From assembly GCA_902791865.1 (NCBI GenBank), contig CADAXK010000001.1, positions 192,205 through 256,204 of the forward strand: a stretch of DNA of 64,000 nt, in the 5' to 3' direction. The notes under the pieces were generated by a model. It did no database searches. It was not told where the DNA came from and saw nothing but the letters and a program-made list of their open reading frames with translations. The translations under genes and the position numbers were made by a program. Source of the DNA: an uncultured Bacteroidia bacterium. GTDB taxonomy: Bacteria; Bacteroidota; Bacteroidia; Bacteroidales; ML635J-15. Below, piece after piece: positions 61,794-64,000 of the stretch (position 1 is its first letter; every line of letters begins with the position of its first letter).

Positions 61794-62365
61794 CAAGCAT
61801 CGGCATTACAGGAATTATCGGTTCCGGAAAATCAATGCTCAGTCAGGTTTTCCGTTCAATGGACATACCAGTATATGATGCCGATTCTAGAGCAAAATCA
61901 CTGATGAACAGCAATTTGCAAATAAAAGAATCGTTGGTCAGTTGCTTCGGAGAAAATACATATACCAACGGAACAATCAACAAGGATTATCTCAGGAAAA
62001 TAGTTTTTGGAAGCGAAGAAAACAGAAAAACCATAAATTCAATAGTCCATCCAGCAGTAAAGCAAGATTTCATCGATTGGAGAAATGCACAGAATTCCAA
62101 CATAACAGCAATTGAATCTGCAATAATATTTGATGCGAAAATAGATGACATTCTCGACAGCATAATTTTTGTGGAAGCTCCAGAAGAAATCCTAGTAAAG
62201 AGAATATGCTTGCGCGACAAAGTTTCGGAAGAAACGGCTCTACAAAAAATAAGAATACAAAGGAAAAATTCAGGTCGAGAAAGATGCAATACCATCTTCA
62301 TAAACGACAGGAATCATTCATTGATAGAACAAACAGAAACATTTATTAACAACCTAAAACTTTGA
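61790..62365 (+). CDS. coaE: dephospho-CoA kinase
   Basis: 191 residues with the P-loop GIIGSGKSMLS, DADSRAKSLM, VHPAVKQDF and ESAIIFDAKIDDILD. It adds the last phosphate to make CoA. The start overlaps the stop of ybbR (ATGA) and it ends 5 nt before the next gene. Last gene of the conserved run. Confidence 0.95.
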   Translation: MTSIGITGIIGSGKSMLSQVFRSMDIPVYDADSRAKSLMNSNLQIKESLVSCFGENTYTNGTINKDYLRKIVFGSEENRKTINSIVHPAVKQDFIDWRNAQNSNITAIESAIIFDAKIDDILDSIIFVEAPEEILVKRICLRDKVSEETALQKIRIQRKNSGRERCNTIFINDRNHSLIEQTETFINNLKL

Positions 62366-62370
62366 CAATC

Positions 62371-63114
62371 ATGGGAAAATGGAAATGGATACTTGGTGGC
62401 TTGACATGGGTGCTTACCGGTCCTATTGGCGGACTGATTGGTTTCTTTATTGGTTCGGCAATTGACGGACTAAGCAGTTCATCCGATAACGAGCCGACAA
62501 GACCGAGCAGCAATCGGACTAGACGCACCGAAAAAGGCGACTTCATGGTGGTTTTGCTTACTCTTTCGGCAGCAGTAATGAAAGCCGACAACATTGTAAA
62601 AAAGAGTGAACTGGAATATGTAAAAGCCTTCCTTGTTCAGAATTTCGGAAAGGAAAAGACTCTCAAGGCATTGCAACTACTTAAACCAATGCTAAATGCA
62701 GAAATCCCACTCGATGATGTCTGCCGTCAGATAAGATACAACATGAACAACTCGCTGAAGTTGCAACTTCTGCACTATCTTTTCGGAATAGCCAATGCAG
62801 ACAACGAAATTGTAAAGGAAGAACTCGATGTTTTAAAGCGTATTGCAACTGGAATCGGCATCAGCGATTACGATTTCAACTCCATAAAATCTATGTTCAT
62901 AGTTGTTGGCAAAGATTCCGACTACGAAATTCTTGGTATCACTAAAGATGCAACCAACGAGGAAGTAAAGAAAGCTTACAAGAAGATGGCTATGAAACAT
63001 CATCCCGACAAGGTTGCAGGCATGGGCGAAGAAGTCACACGCAAGGCAACAGAGAAATTCCAAGCAATAAACGAAGCCTACGACAGGATTAAGAAGGAAA
63101 GAAATATGGCATAA
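62371..63114 (+). CDS. TerB-DnaJ domain protein (DjlA-like)
   Basis: 247 residues: a glycine-rich membrane segment (GPIGGLIGFFIGSAIDG), a TerB-type helical domain (FMVVLLTLSAAVMKAD, FGIANADNEIVKEELDVL), then a C-terminal J domain with HPD (MKHHPDKVAGMGEE). The plan is that of DjlA, a membrane-bound J protein that calls DnaK. The start is ATG 62371 rather than TTG 62362. Confidence 0.9.
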   Translation: MGKWKWILGGLTWVLTGPIGGLIGFFIGSAIDGLSSSSDNEPTRPSSNRTRRTEKGDFMVVLLTLSAAVMKADNIVKKSELEYVKAFLVQNFGKEKTLKALQLLKPMLNAEIPLDDVCRQIRYNMNNSLKLQLLHYLFGIANADNEIVKEELDVLKRIATGIGISDYDFNSIKSMFIVVGKDSDYEILGITKDATNEEVKKAYKKMAMKHHPDKVAGMGEEVTRKATEKFQAINEAYDRIKKERNMA

Positions 63115-63118
63115 GCCG

Positions 63119-64000
63119 TCACTTTTTCTTCTTCTTTGGATTTTTTTGGACGCCAACATCTTTACGCCCGCGCTTTACAGTTTCACTGGTACGCAAACGT
63201 TCGGCATTATCTTCACTCATCAGAATCTCATCTTCCTCAAATTCGGGATCTCCTTTCTTGCGCTTGCCAGCATTGGGATTGTCTACCGGTTTGCCGCCGT
63301 ATATGATGTTTTCGTACTTTATAGGACTTCCTCTAAAACTATTTTCATGAAAAACTACATCCTTAACCTTCCCCACCCTGCTTGTATTGCAAACAACTGT
63401 ATCCAACGACTTGCACTCGGCAAAGGCATCCGCCGAAACCACTGTCCTAACTGACGATTCGACAAGCTTTGAAAAAGCCACCATCTTTAGACTTCGGCAC
63501 GACATAAAAGCACCTTCCCCAACATTACGCACCTGATCGTACAACAAAACCAATGACAACGCCCAGCAGTTGGCAAAAGCCTCCTTTCCTATTGTACGCA
63601 CAGTCTTCGAAAATCGCACAGTTGACAAAGCCTTGCAACCTTCAAAAGCATAAGCTCCAATATCCTTTAGACCATTAGGCAAAACTATTGACATCAATCC
63701 GCTTGCACGAAAAGCACCTGCGCTTATCGATGTCAAGCCATTCGACAAGTAATAATTCCTTAAGTTAGTACAATTGCGGAAACAATCAGGCCCAATTCGC
63801 TTAATATTATCGAGGACTCTAACTACCGACAAGTTAACACACCACCTAAAAGCACTGCTGTCGATTATCTCAACTTCGTTTGGAATCGTTACACATGTTA
63901 TGTTCCGACAACCATAAAACGCCTTGCTTCCTATCCTCTTCACTGGATAATCCTTGCCATCAATTTTAATTTTGCCAGCAATATCCACCTTTGTCGGCGT
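63119..64000 (-). CDS. leucine-rich-repeat protein, BspA type (5' end outside window)
   Basis: The frame is open through the window edge (a GTG at 63988 is only an internal candidate). It contains LRR_5/BspA-type units of about 23 residues (IGSKAFYGCRNITCVTIPNEVE, KDIGAYAFEGCKALSTV, TIGKEAFANCWALSLV pattern; only parts of each are quoted here). A charged, lysine-rich tail (EDEILMSEDNAERLR, ending NPKKKKK) follows. BspA-type repeats mediate contact with host surface or matrix proteins. The tail could be a cell-wall or surface anchor, but no type IX sorting domain is present. Confidence 0.82.
   Translation of the reverse strand, partial: TPTKVDIAGKIKIDGKDYPVKRIGSKAFYGCRNITCVTIPNEVEIIDSSAFRWCVNLSVVRVLDNIKRIGPDCFRNCTNLRNYYLSNGLTSISAGAFRASGLMSIVLPNGLKDIGAYAFEGCKALSTVRFSKTVRTIGKEAFANCWALSLVLLYDQVRNVGEGAFMSCRSLKMVAFSKLVESSVRTVVSADAFAECKSLDTVVCNTSRVGKVKDVVFHENSFRGSPIKYENIIYGGKPVDNPNAGKRKKGDPEFEEDEILMSEDNAERLRTSETVKRGRKDVGVQKNPKKKKK

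Overview
The window looks like a Bacteroidales (phylum Bacteroidota) chromosome; I cannot go below order. The evidence is the phylum-type -7 promoter box TAnnTTTG(C) in front of many genes, a type IX secretion C-terminal sorting domain, a long (314-residue) NusB, a DUF3276 protein, the nusB-DUF1573-yajC-ybbR-coaE gene order, and a fused Nfn/glutamate-synthase-like oxidoreductase. Gene ends overlap by ATGA or TAATG in many operons.

Layout. 0-7 kb: partial dsbD, a secreted orphan, a GT4 glycosyltransferase, a CotH-like secreted protein, mtgA. 7-18 kb: dnaE, then a putative outer-membrane protein, a WD40-metacaspase and a TPR-CHAT protease-like protein, all three with signal peptides. 18-25 kb: a LytTR regulator followed by mtnA and a class II aldolase (methylthioribose/deoxyribose salvage type), a lipoprotein, DUF4783-nadC-yihY, and an AraC regulator divergent from an RND/MMPL exporter. 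28-36 kb: an accessory region with four paralogous unknown proteins, an MntA-HepT toxin-antitoxin cassette flanked by 49-bp direct repeats, an SGNH hydrolase, and an M23-like/S41 peptidase fusion. 36-39 kb: CYTH protein, ffh, tRNA-Thr(CGT), a ParE/RelE-type toxin with a 55-residue antitoxin, and a secreted orphan.

40-50 kb is the most interesting part. Six promoters there share one architecture: a 19-bp inverted repeat of the form TRCGMCA-N5-TGTCGYA whose centre supplies a TTTTG/ATTTG (-33-like) word, then exactly 14 nt, then an NNNNTTTGY -7 box. They drive a MoxR-VWA pair, an unknown pair, an unknown-plus-YgjP/SprT-like metallopeptidase pair, a truncated FtsZ-like GTPase, a PD-(D/E)XK nuclease plus a stand-alone copy of its C-terminal domain, and a 172-residue unknown. 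A UDG-like protein in the same cluster has an ordinary promoter. The common operator implies that the cluster is switched by one regulator, which I do not see in the window. The cluster shares a protein family with the 29-33 kb accessory region. The content (nuclease, protease, division-protein-like GTPase, AAA+/VWA machine) would suit an induced stress, DNA-damage or anti-phage response; that function is inference.

50-64 kb returns to housekeeping genes: U32 peptidase, Nfn-like oxidoreductase, lptB, ppdK, DUF3276, the nusB-to-coaE operon, a TerB-DnaJ protein and a partial leucine-rich-repeat protein. Several intergenic spaces hold islands of short hairpin words rather than genes.
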